Assembly: GCF_002844395.1 (NCBI RefSeq)
Contig: NZ_CP025197.1
Coordinates: forward strand, 1,054,001-1,118,000
DNA from: Acetivibrio saccincola
GTDB lineage: Bacteria; Bacillota; Clostridia; Acetivibrionales; Acetivibrionaceae
Length of the DNA stretch: 64,000 bases
Direction of reading: 5' to 3'
The notes below the pieces were generated by a model. That model made no database searches. It had not been told where the DNA came from and saw only the letters and a program-made list of their open reading frames with translations. Positions 56,488 through 64,000 of the stretch are shown piece by piece. Each line of letters begins with the position of its first letter. The first letter of the stretch is position 1. The position numbers and the translations under genes were made by a program.

Positions 56488-58069
56488 ATATTTACAATTT
56501 GATATAGAAGCTTTGGACAATTTAAAACTGGGGAAATTTGAAAGGGATGCGAATAACGAATACACATATTCTTATATCCCCGGCTCTGTAGTGAAGGGGG
56601 CTGTTGTATGGGATATTGCCAGTAAAAAAGGAGAGGTACCAACGGAAATACTAAACGGGGATACTATTTTTTATAATGCATATCCTTTAATTAATGATAT
56701 GCCGGCAATACCTATGATGCAAGGATATGTAGGGGATAAGCAGGAAATAAGAGGCAATAAAGAAACCATAACCATAAAGCATTCATTTAGTGCTGATATA
56801 GGCGAAAATGTAATTCCGTACAGAAACTATGAATTTGTAGCTGTAGATAAAGACGACCCGTCTAAGGTTTATGGGTATAACACACCAAAAACTGAAAATC
56901 TCCATATAAACAAAAGAGATTCAAAGGATAATGATACTAAAATATTCAGATATGAAGCAATAAAAAAAGGTGAATTTTTCAGAGGGTATATCAGGGTTAA
57001 TGAAAAGTACGCAGATGATGTTATGGGAATTTTAAAAAATGAAATTATGTACTTTGGAGGTTCAAGAGGAAGCGGCTATGGGAAATGCAGGATAAGCAAT
57101 ATAAAATATATTTCTCAGGTTTGTCAGTATGAATCAGATTTTGATATTAAAAAGGACTTGTATATTTATTTTTTATCAGATGCAATACTCTATTACAATG
57201 GCAAGGTTAATACATATATTCCTGTTAACATATTAAAGGAAAAATTAGGCATCAAAGGCAAGTGCGAGTACATAGATTCCTATTCAGGTTTAAATATGTC
57301 CGCTACCTATAATTCTTTATACAATACAAATACAGTGTGTTATACTGCAGTTTCAAAAGGTACTGTATTAAAGTATCAGGTGGAAGAAGAAATTAATCCG
57401 GAAAAAATAAAAGAACTTGTAAATAGCGGTGTTGGGATTAGAAAAGAAGACGGAAACGGGCAAATTGCCGTTTTGGGAAAAATACAAGATACCCTGACGG
57501 TACTCAAGAAAGATAAAGATGAAGACAAAGGAAAGTCAAATGTTAAATTGGAAAATGAAGATAAAAAACTAATTAACAACATTTTGAAAAATATTTTTAT
57601 AAAAAGGTCTGATTTAGAGGTTAAAAGACTGGTATTAAGCCTGATTAAGGAAAAAGACACACCTAAGGGAAGCTTACAAAGTCAAATAGGAAAACTTCTT
57701 AACATTTTTGAAAATGGGGTATACAAGTCAGAAGAGGAGTTTATTGAGCATCTTAAAAATTATCTGGGGCATATACAAGACAGAAGAGGAAAAGAAATTT
57801 GGCAAAGACTAAATAAATATTCTGTTTATTGTAGCACATCCGAGTACAAAATAGAAAGAATCAGTATACAAAAAATGCTTTTAGATTTTTTGGAAAACAA
57901 TAAAAACCCCATATTTGAAGCATTGGAAAATATACAAAGAGAAGGAATAAGAGTGGGGGGATTTAAATTTCCAAATGAAAATGAGGGCAAAAAGGTTTTA
58001 TATGATTTAAAAATGAAATTTTTTATAGTGTTTTTTGAATATTGTATCAGAACGAAAGAGGTGAAATAA
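56480..58069 (+). CDS. csx10: Csx10-like RAMP protein with helical C-terminal extension
   Basis: 529 residues. The N-terminal RAMP domain has SYIPGSVVKGAVVWDIA and a glycine-rich loop GGSRGSGYGKCRI (about 195-207), as in the Csx10/Cas5-like subunit of type III-D complexes that caps the crRNA 5' handle. A second beta-rich region follows to about residue 340. The last about 180 residues are charged and predicted helical (LINNILKNIFIKRSDLEVKR...), and could be a fused Cas11-like small subunit, since no separate one is obvious. ATG overlaps the preceding gene; the stop overlaps the next start as TAATG. Confidence 0.78.
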   Translation: MYKYLQFDIEALDNLKLGKFERDANNEYTYSYIPGSVVKGAVVWDIASKKGEVPTEILNGDTIFYNAYPLINDMPAIPMMQGYVGDKQEIRGNKETITIKHSFSADIGENVIPYRNYEFVAVDKDDPSKVYGYNTPKTENLHINKRDSKDNDTKIFRYEAIKKGEFFRGYIRVNEKYADDVMGILKNEIMYFGGSRGSGYGKCRISNIKYISQVCQYESDFDIKKDLYIYFLSDAILYYNGKVNTYIPVNILKEKLGIKGKCEYIDSYSGLNMSATYNSLYNTNTVCYTAVSKGTVLKYQVEEEINPEKIKELVNSGVGIRKEDGNGQIAVLGKIQDTLTVLKKDKDEDKGKSNVKLENEDKKLINNILKNIFIKRSDLEVKRLVLSLIKEKDTPKGSLQSQIGKLLNIFENGVYKSEEEFIEHLKNYLGHIQDRRGKEIWQRLNKYSVYCSTSEYKIERISIQKMLLDFLENNKNPIFEALENIQREGIRVGGFKFPNENEGKKVLYDLKMKFFIVFFEYCIRTKEVK

Positions 58070-59391
58070 TGATTTATAAAAGTAAACTAACTGAAACGGT
58101 AAAGTATGAAGTGGCGGCAACAAATATTTCCCCTGTGTCTGTAAAGGATGGAGAAGACAATATTAAGATAGATGAATTAACAGGCAAGGCTTATATTCCG
58201 GGAACATCAATAGCAGGAGCTTTCAGAGATTTTTATGAAAAAAATATTGACAGAAACTCCGATGAAAATAACAATGTACTATTTGGCGGAAAAAAGACCG
58301 GCATGAGCAGTGTAGTTTTTTATGATGCGTATTTTACCGATGCTACCCAAAAAGAAGTTATTTCATCACGACCGGGTTTAAAAATAGACAGGGAAAGGCT
58401 TACCGGAAAGATTTTTTCAGGGAGCAAAGGAAGTAAATTTAAAAGACAATTCTTAAATGAAGGCATCAATTTTATATTTACATTTGAACTGAATAATTAT
58501 GAGGCAAGTCCTGAATTTGATAAAATGCAAAAAGATTTTGAAGAATTATTAAAGGCATTTTTACATGGTGAAATCCCTTTAGGAAATAACAAAATGATTG
58601 GATTTGGAAGATTTAAAGGAGAGAAGGTTTTAAAAAAGGTTGTTAATTTTGAAAGTATGGAAGGCATACTTAGTTATTTACTGAAAGAAGATGGAAAGAC
58701 AACGGATATAACAGAAAAAATAATGGGGGAAGAATATATTTCTCCAAAAGTACAGTTTAAAGTAAAGGCAAAAACCCTCACACCGTTACTTATAAAAGAT
58801 GAGGTAGTACGCCTTTCTGATAAACCTGACGGTATAAATATTAAAAATGCGAAAGGAAATGAAATAATACCCGGAAGTTCTATTAAAGGTGCTTTAAGAA
58901 CAAGGGCTGAAAAAATTTCAAAGACTTTCCCGCAAATTAATGAAGAAATAATATCAAATATCTTTGGTATTGAGTCAAAAAAGGATGAAGGCCGCATTTC
59001 AAGATTTAACTGTTTTGATGTTGAGTTAAAACATGTAAAAAGAGGAGTTTACAACAAAATAAAAGTTGATCACTTTTCAGGTGGTGTAGAGCAGGGAGCA
59101 TTAGTAAAAGAAGAAACAGTTATGGGGGATTTGGAGTTAATTTGTACATTGGATAAGTCAGAACTTGGGGATTACACAAAAGAAGTGGGACTAATACTAT
59201 TAGTTTTGAGAGATTTGTGTATAGGAAATTTAAATGTGGGAAGCGGGTATGCAGTCGGAAGAGGTTTTGTAAAAGCAGAAACACTGGAAATTATCGATAA
59301 TGAAAAGCTTTTATACTATTTTGATTCACCGGATAAAGAAGTTGAACAAAAATTTAACCGGTATATATCAGAACTTATGAAACAGGGGTGA
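58069..59391 (+). CDS. Tandem Cas7-type RAMP protein (two domains)
   Basis: About 440 residues containing two complete RAMP domains. The first has KAYIPGTSIAGAFRDF and ends with NNKMIGFGRFKGEKV. The second has NEIIPGSSIKGALRTRAE and ends with NVGSGYAVGRGFVKAET. Both carry acidic residues before the IPG loop (GEDNIKIDELTG; LSDKPDGINIKNAKG) where target-RNA cleavage Asp residues sit in Csm3. Fused Cas7 subunits are a feature of type III-D/III-E-like complexes. The start is ATG 58069 (TAATG overlap with csx10, AAAGAGGTG upstream); the upstream in-frame ATG 58042 lies inside csx10. Confidence 0.82.
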   Translation: MIYKSKLTETVKYEVAATNISPVSVKDGEDNIKIDELTGKAYIPGTSIAGAFRDFYEKNIDRNSDENNNVLFGGKKTGMSSVVFYDAYFTDATQKEVISSRPGLKIDRERLTGKIFSGSKGSKFKRQFLNEGINFIFTFELNNYEASPEFDKMQKDFEELLKAFLHGEIPLGNNKMIGFGRFKGEKVLKKVVNFESMEGILSYLLKEDGKTTDITEKIMGEEYISPKVQFKVKAKTLTPLLIKDEVVRLSDKPDGINIKNAKGNEIIPGSSIKGALRTRAEKISKTFPQINEEIISNIFGIESKKDEGRISRFNCFDVELKHVKRGVYNKIKVDHFSGGVEQGALVKEETVMGDLELICTLDKSELGDYTKEVGLILLVLRDLCIGNLNVGSGYAVGRGFVKAETLEIIDNEKLLYYFDSPDKEVEQKFNRYISELMKQG

Positions 59392-59396
59392 TATAA

Positions 59397-59762
59397 GTGA
59401 AGGTTAATAGTGTTGGAATAGAAAAAATAAGTACTTTGATAGAAGAATTTAATGAATTTATAATTTATTATTTTGACAGGCTGAATGCAGGAAAAGGCAA
59501 AGCTGGTATTGATCTTGACAGTGTAAATGAAGCTTTTTTCTTTGACGGCAGCAGGTGTTTGCACATATATAGGGAGGATGAAATAAAGGGTCTTTTATAT
59601 GAAGAAGATGGCAGTGAAGAAATATTAGAAGAAGAGCAGATAGTAAAATTCAGAGGTATTAAAAAAATTATTGTTAAAAAGTACATTGAATACGATGAGG
59701 ATAACCAGGCGTATATTTCAATGATATTGCCGTCAAAATTAGTTTTTCAGGAGGTGGAATAA
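59397..59762 (+). CDS. Small acidic protein of the type III operon
   Basis: 121 residues, GTG start after GGGGTGATATAA, 5 nt behind the tandem Cas7 gene and 3 nt before the next RAMP gene. It is rich in Glu and Asp (EEDGSEEILEEEQIVKFRG) with a pattern of mixed helix and strand. I recognise no family. Its position matches that of Csx19 in type III-D operons, and its size would also fit a small subunit, but neither can be shown from the sequence. Confidence 0.7.
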   Translation: MKVNSVGIEKISTLIEEFNEFIIYYFDRLNAGKGKAGIDLDSVNEAFFFDGSRCLHIYREDEIKGLLYEEDGSEEILEEEQIVKFRGIKKIIVKKYIEYDEDNQAYISMILPSKLVFQEVE

Positions 59763-59765
59763 GAA

Positions 59766-61814
59766 ATGGCTAAAAATAATACAAAACCGGCATTTAAATC
59801 CAAAGCACCATATAATTTTATAGGACTTGAAAATTTTGTGCTTGATAGGTGCGGTGATGAAAAAGAATTATCAATGCATGGTAAGTATCATGAAAATTTA
59901 AAAACAGGCTATTTAACATATGAAATAGAAACTGTATCTTTGCTGCACATTTCTGACGGTGACGGAAAACTATTTAAAAATCCTGAAGGCAAATATGTTA
60001 TACCGGGCAATACAATAAGGGGAATGACCAGGTACAATGCATCAATATTTTCATTTTCGTCAGTAATAAATGAGGCACATGGTAAAGAAGATATTAAAAA
60101 CAGAAGGTTTTATTTCAGAACGTTTGCTTCAAAGGATACAGAAATGAGCAAATGGTACAAAATCAAAACAGGGCTTAAACAATATAAAAGATCAGGCTAT
60201 AGATTTAGCATTTTAGAAAAAGTACATGCAGGATATATGAGGAAAAGAGGAAATGAATATATTATAACCCCGGCTGTTAAGTTGGAAAATACAAGGACAA
60301 GAGAAGGGAATCAACCCGGAAAGATGCATTCGTATACGCCGATACATGAATATGAACTGAGAAGTAAAAATATTTCCGGAATTAAGTATCTTTATAAAAG
60401 TGGGCTAAAAAGAGAGGATTATAAAAAGAAAGAAAAGCTAAAAGAAAACAGGGAATCAAACTTTGCTCCTTACTATTGTGATATAAATTACAGTATAAAT
60501 AATGGAAAAGCCCAGGTTGACATTAATGGAAAGCATAAAGGCACGATTGCTAATTCAGACTACATAGAAGGGAAAGTACACCACTACCTGATATTTGAAG
60601 AAGACAGGGAAAGTGCGGAAATTGTTATAACCAAGGAACAGGCGGAATTATATGAGGAGGATTTAAATTATACCAATAAACTCCACGGTAAAAAACATAG
60701 TTATTATGCACTTCCTAAGAATGGTGAAGTTAAGCCGGTTTTTTACATAAAAGATGATGAAGGAGTTGTTTTTGGTTTTACTCCTTATTTAAGGTTAAGT
60801 GCGAAAGGAAGCATACACGATGGTATACCAAAAGCACATATGGAGTATGAAGGTGTGGATTTTGTAGATGCTATGTTTGGCTGGAAGGATTTTAAGACAA
60901 AATTATCTTTTCAAGATGCTGTCTGTGAAAGTGACAATCCCAGGTTAACGGAAAACTATGAAATAGTATTGGGAGAACCTAAACCTTCCTGGTATAGGGG
61001 CTATTTGAAGCAAAGAAAAGAGAATTCTCTTGAATCATATAATACAGAAGGTTTTGAAATAAGAGGAAGAAAATTTTATTGGATGAAGAAGGATATAGAA
61101 GGAAAAAATATAGGGAACAGGGAGGATAGCGAAAGCAAAATAAGCACAGTTATAAAGTGCTATGATGAAAAAACAAAATTTAAAGGCAAGGTTGTTTTTG
61201 AAAATTTAAGTGATGAGGAATTGGGACTTTTAATTTATTCCCTGAAGCAGGGAGATACAGAAGGTTATTTTAACATAGGCAAAGGAAAACCATATGGTTT
61301 TGGAAAGTGCAAAATAAAAATAACAGGACTTAAAATAGAAGATATAAATGCAAAATATTCTTCTTTTAATCCTGATTTTGAAAAAAGTGAAGAAATAGAA
61401 AAGTACATAGACTCATTTAAAAAATACATAGTTGAGAATTATAAAAAGAAAGTAAACAGTGTAAATGAAATTAAAAGCTATAGAGAATTTGAGCTGAGCA
61501 AAAAGACAATAGAAAATGACAAAGCAAAATATATGAAAGTAGGTGACTTTGCTAAGAAGGCAGAACTTCCGGATATAGAGGATGTTATTAATGAAGATGG
61601 TGATGTAGTATCAAATAAGATGGGTTCAGGGAAAATGGGGTCAGACAAAGAAAGGAACCACAATGGTGCTGGAAGAAAGAATGATTATAAAAAACATAAA
61701 AATAAGACATCCGGAAGTGGAGATAGGGGCTATGGAAAATATAATGAAGGCAGAAACCGGAATTTAAACACAAATGCCTTTGATATACTTAAAAATCTTA
61801 AACTTGATGATTAA
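59766..61814 (+). CDS. Large RAMP protein (TIGR03986-like) with basic tail
   Basis: 682 residues. The RAMP core is split: KYVIPGNTIRGMTRYNASIF near residues 75-100, then a long insertion (about 110-490) and the final glycine-rich loop NIGKGKPYGFGKCKIKITGL near 505-525. This resembles the TIGR03986 family of CRISPR RAMP proteins and the Cas7-with-insertion subunit of type III-D complexes. The acidic stretch LLHISDGDGKLF precedes the IPG loop. The last 70 residues are Lys/Arg/Gly/Asn-rich and low in complexity (GSGKMGSDKERNHNGAGRK...), suggesting RNA contact. ATG 59766 follows GGAGGTGG. Confidence 0.8.
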   Translation: MAKNNTKPAFKSKAPYNFIGLENFVLDRCGDEKELSMHGKYHENLKTGYLTYEIETVSLLHISDGDGKLFKNPEGKYVIPGNTIRGMTRYNASIFSFSSVINEAHGKEDIKNRRFYFRTFASKDTEMSKWYKIKTGLKQYKRSGYRFSILEKVHAGYMRKRGNEYIITPAVKLENTRTREGNQPGKMHSYTPIHEYELRSKNISGIKYLYKSGLKREDYKKKEKLKENRESNFAPYYCDINYSINNGKAQVDINGKHKGTIANSDYIEGKVHHYLIFEEDRESAEIVITKEQAELYEEDLNYTNKLHGKKHSYYALPKNGEVKPVFYIKDDEGVVFGFTPYLRLSAKGSIHDGIPKAHMEYEGVDFVDAMFGWKDFKTKLSFQDAVCESDNPRLTENYEIVLGEPKPSWYRGYLKQRKENSLESYNTEGFEIRGRKFYWMKKDIEGKNIGNREDSESKISTVIKCYDEKTKFKGKVVFENLSDEELGLLIYSLKQGDTEGYFNIGKGKPYGFGKCKIKITGLKIEDINAKYSSFNPDFEKSEEIEKYIDSFKKYIVENYKKKVNSVNEIKSYREFELSKKTIENDKAKYMKVGDFAKKAELPDIEDVINEDGDVVSNKMGSGKMGSDKERNHNGAGRKNDYKKHKNKTSGSGDRGYGKYNEGRNRNLNTNAFDILKNLKLDD

Positions 61815-61832
61815 TAAAAGAGGGGGATTGTA

Positions 61833-63155
61833 ATGGGTGTTAAATTGTTTACTTTTTTAGGTACTAATGATTATAAAGAAACAGAATATTTTTTTGGCGA
61901 TGAGTCAAGTACAAAAAGCTATAAAAGCAGGTTTACCCAGGAGGCAATTGTAAAAACACTGGAAATACCTGAATTAGAAGTCATAGTATTTACTACAGAG
62001 GAAGCATATCAAAAAAACTGGATTCCAAAAGACGAAGGTCTTAAAAGCAAATTGGAAAATGCAAATGTTAAATGCAAAAACATAATGATACCACAAGGAA
62101 AAACAAATGAAGAAATATGGCAAATTTTTAATTTAGTATATGAAAATATAGAAGAAAATGATGAAATATATGTTGATATTACACATTCTTTAAGAAGTAT
62201 CCCTGTGGTTTTTATGTCAGTTTTAAATCATGCAAAAATCACAAAGGGATGCCATATAAAAAGGATTTTATATGGTGCATATGAAGTAAAGGAAGAAGAT
62301 AACAGATCACCCATTTTTGATTTAATACTATTTGATAAAATTACAGACTGGAGTTTTGGAGTAGATCAACTTATATCAACAGGAGAAAGTGAAAAGTTTT
62401 GTTCAGCGGCAGAGGAGACGCTAAAACCTTTAAAATCCCAAACTCAAGGAAAGGATGAATTAGTATCACTAACTGAAAAATGTGCGAAAAAAATAAAGGA
62501 GTTTTATACAGATTTAAAGCTGGCACAAGGCAAGCCTATACAAAAAAACGGTGTAGAATTAAAGAATTTGTTAGATGAAATTAAAGAACTCAATAAGGAT
62601 GAACGTTTGGAAATAAAGCCATTCTACGATATTCTTGAAAAAATAGAAAATCAAGTAGATTTTTTTGAAGAAAATAATTTGGTGGAAAACATATTGGGAT
62701 GTGCCAAATTATGTGTAAAATTTGGTATGTATCAGCAGGCATATACATTCTTATTGGAAAACATTATAAATTATATTTGTTTAGAAGCAGGACTGGATTG
62801 GAATAAATTAAAGGACAGGGAAAATGTGGCAAAAGTAATAGGCTTAAAAAATCTTGCAGTGAGAAAAGAAAAAAATTATGAAAAAGGGCAAGAGTCTGGT
62901 GATAAAGAAACTAGTGATAAAGAAACAGAACTACAAAATTTAAAAGATAAATTAGGGTTTATAACAGAAGATATAGCAAAGTATTATGACAAATTAGGTC
63001 AATACAGGAATACGCTAAATCATGCCGGATTTAGAGAGAATCCGCTGTCAAAGAAGAAAGTGCTGGATGAAATCAATTCATTTATTAGTGAATTTGAAAA
63101 ACTCTTTTTGGAAAAAGAAATATTAGAAGAGGGAGAAAAAGAGCATGTTTTGTGA
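61833..63155 (+). CDS. CARF-HEPN ribonuclease, TM1812/Csx1-like
   Basis: 440 residues. The N-terminal CARF domain (about 1-180) has FLGTNDYKETEYFFG and VDITHSLRSIPVVFMSVLNH, hallmarks of the TM1812 (Csx1/Csx2) family that binds cyclic oligoadenylate. The helical C-terminal half ends in a HEPN domain with RNTLNH (R392-H397), the RxxxxH RNase motif. When the Cas10 cyclase is triggered, such proteins degrade RNA non-specifically. Start ATG 61833 after AGAGGGGG. It overlaps the next CARF-type gene by 11 nt. Confidence 0.85.
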   Translation: MGVKLFTFLGTNDYKETEYFFGDESSTKSYKSRFTQEAIVKTLEIPELEVIVFTTEEAYQKNWIPKDEGLKSKLENANVKCKNIMIPQGKTNEEIWQIFNLVYENIEENDEIYVDITHSLRSIPVVFMSVLNHAKITKGCHIKRILYGAYEVKEEDNRSPIFDLILFDKITDWSFGVDQLISTGESEKFCSAAEETLKPLKSQTQGKDELVSLTEKCAKKIKEFYTDLKLAQGKPIQKNGVELKNLLDEIKELNKDERLEIKPFYDILEKIENQVDFFEENNLVENILGCAKLCVKFGMYQQAYTFLLENIINYICLEAGLDWNKLKDRENVAKVIGLKNLAVRKEKNYEKGQESGDKETSDKETELQNLKDKLGFITEDIAKYYDKLGQYRNTLNHAGFRENPLSKKKVLDEINSFISEFEKLFLEKEILEEGEKEHVL

Positions 63156-64000
63156 GGAACAATTAGCCCAAAAAACAAAAGTATGGAAAGGTATGGAAAG
63201 AAGCACAGATGAGCAAAGAAAATTGGCAGAAGACTACTACAAGTTTGAAATTATGCCTATTGTAATAGACTGTTTTTTGCAAAAATATCAAAAGGAAGAG
63301 CCCTGCGAATCAATGGTGTTAACCCTGGGTACTTCATATGAGCCGCTAGTGCTTTCCATACTTGCACTAAAACCTAAAAAAGTATTAATTCTTTATACAG
63401 AGCAATCATTTCATTTATTAGATGATGTAATAGAGTTTACAAAGTTAAAGCCAACCCAGTACAAAGCTACTGAAGTTGATTCTGAAAGTCCCCTGCAGCT
63501 GTATCAAGAGATAAAGAAAGCATATGAAAGATGGGGAAGACCTGAAGATATTTATGTGGATTTTACAGGCGGTACAAAATCCATGGCTGCCGGATGTGCA
63601 ATGGCAGGTTCGGCAATAGGGGCAAAACTTATATATGTACCAGGAAAGTATCTTACCCATCTCAGAAAACCGGAGCCGGGAACAGAAAAGCTTTTTTATG
63701 TTGATGACCCTTACACTGTTTTTGGGGATATTGAAAGGGAGCAGGCATTTTGTCTTTTTAATGAAATGGACTATATTTCGGCATACAGGATTTTTGATGA
63801 GCTTGAGAAAAAAGTACCCAATTCAAAAGAAGATGATGCTTTTAAATATTTATCCAAGGCATATAGTGGGTGGGACAGCCTTGATATCAGTGAAGCAAAG
63901 ATTAACCTTTCTAAATGCTATGATATAATTTTAAAAAAGGGGAAGCTTGAAAAGAATCTTGTTTTATTACAACATGAACAGAAAATAAAAGATCAGATTG
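63145..64000 (+). CDS. CARF-type CRISPR ancillary protein (TIGR02710-like), cut by window end
   Basis: The frame is open from ATG 63145 (MFCEEQLAQKTKVWK) to the window edge, 285 codons, with no stop. The core has SMVLTLGTSYEPLVLSILAL (strand-loop of a Rossmann-like CARF domain) and VDFTGGTKSMAAGCAMAG (D139 onward), the signature of the TIGR02710 family. GAKLIYVPGKYLTHLRKPEPG follows. The effector domain would lie beyond the window, so its activity (HEPN RNase, other nuclease or none) cannot be told. It overlaps the TM1812-like gene and clearly belongs to the same operon. Confidence 0.85.
   Translation, partial: MFCEEQLAQKTKVWKGMERSTDEQRKLAEDYYKFEIMPIVIDCFLQKYQKEEPCESMVLTLGTSYEPLVLSILALKPKKVLILYTEQSFHLLDDVIEFTKLKPTQYKATEVDSESPLQLYQEIKKAYERWGRPEDIYVDFTGGTKSMAAGCAMAGSAIGAKLIYVPGKYLTHLRKPEPGTEKLFYVDDPYTVFGDIEREQAFCLFNEMDYISAYRIFDELEKKVPNSKEDDAFKYLSKAYSGWDSLDISEAKINLSKCYDIILKKGKLEKNLVLLQHEQKIKDQI

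Noticed and set aside
1-64000. tRNA or rRNA genes and a second CRISPR array
   Set aside because: I looked for cloverleaf-like and conserved rRNA sequence and for other regularly spaced repeats and saw none; a covariance-model scan could not be run.

Overview
This window comes from an AT-rich, Gram-positive, cellulosome-forming clostridium, most likely of the Acetivibrio (Hungateiclostridium) / Clostridium thermocellum group. The evidence is two secreted polysaccharidases with type I dockerins (a pectate lyase and a GH9-CBM3-CBM3 cellulase), an S-layer-homology (SLH) anchored Rhs/YD-repeat protein with Pro-Thr-Ala linkers, strong AGGAGG-type ribosome binding sites, a YjcZ-like small protein and many GTG/TTG starts. 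The species is inferred from gene content only.

Layout. 1-2.8 kb: a minus-strand nuclease-helicase gene broken by one frameshift, behind a MazG-like pyrophosphohydrolase. 3-11.4 kb: small membrane proteins, a relic of a propeller gene, and a very large SLH/beta-propeller/Rhs gene split by a frameshift. 11.7-14.3 kb: dockerin pectate lyase followed by the remains of a sensor kinase. 14.4-22.5 kb: housekeeping and metabolic genes (Sir2 deacylase, amidohydrolase, acyl-CoA ligase, sugar isomerase-like protein, a second acyl-CoA synthetase with its XRE-cupin regulator, an rRNA/tRNA methyltransferase, a second MazG-like gene). 22.8-29.8 kb: an ABC exporter, an exported protein of unknown function, a class V aminotransferase and a YjcZ-like peptide. 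30-32.9 kb: GH9 cellulase.

33-64 kb is a defence region. A decayed ISL3-type insertion sequence sits at the old end of a CRISPR array of about 155 repeats (34863-45162). The array is read on the minus strand from a leader at its right end. A complete type I-B (Tneap/Cst) operon, cas6-cas8-cas7-cas5-cas3-cas4-cas1-cas2, reads toward the leader. It includes an internal start in cas8 that should make Cas11 separately, and an unexplained 76-codon ORF overlapping both cas1 and cas2. Divergent from cas6 is a plus-strand type III operon resembling subtype III-D. It has an HD-less Cas10 with an AGDD cyclase motif, four RAMP proteins (one a tandem Cas7, one Csx10-like), a small acidic protein, and two CARF-type ancillary genes, the second cut by the window edge. 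The type III module has no array, Cas6 or Cas1/Cas2 of its own in the window, so it probably borrows crRNAs from the I-B locus.

A recurring oddity is short degenerate tandem repeats in intergenic gaps (near 15.15, 22.1, 22.7, 29.3, 45.8 and 47.5 kb), each with a different unit. Several genes are broken by single frameshifts (nuclease-helicase, SLH-Rhs, transposase, sensor kinase). Whether these are real mutations or assembly errors cannot be decided from this sequence alone.
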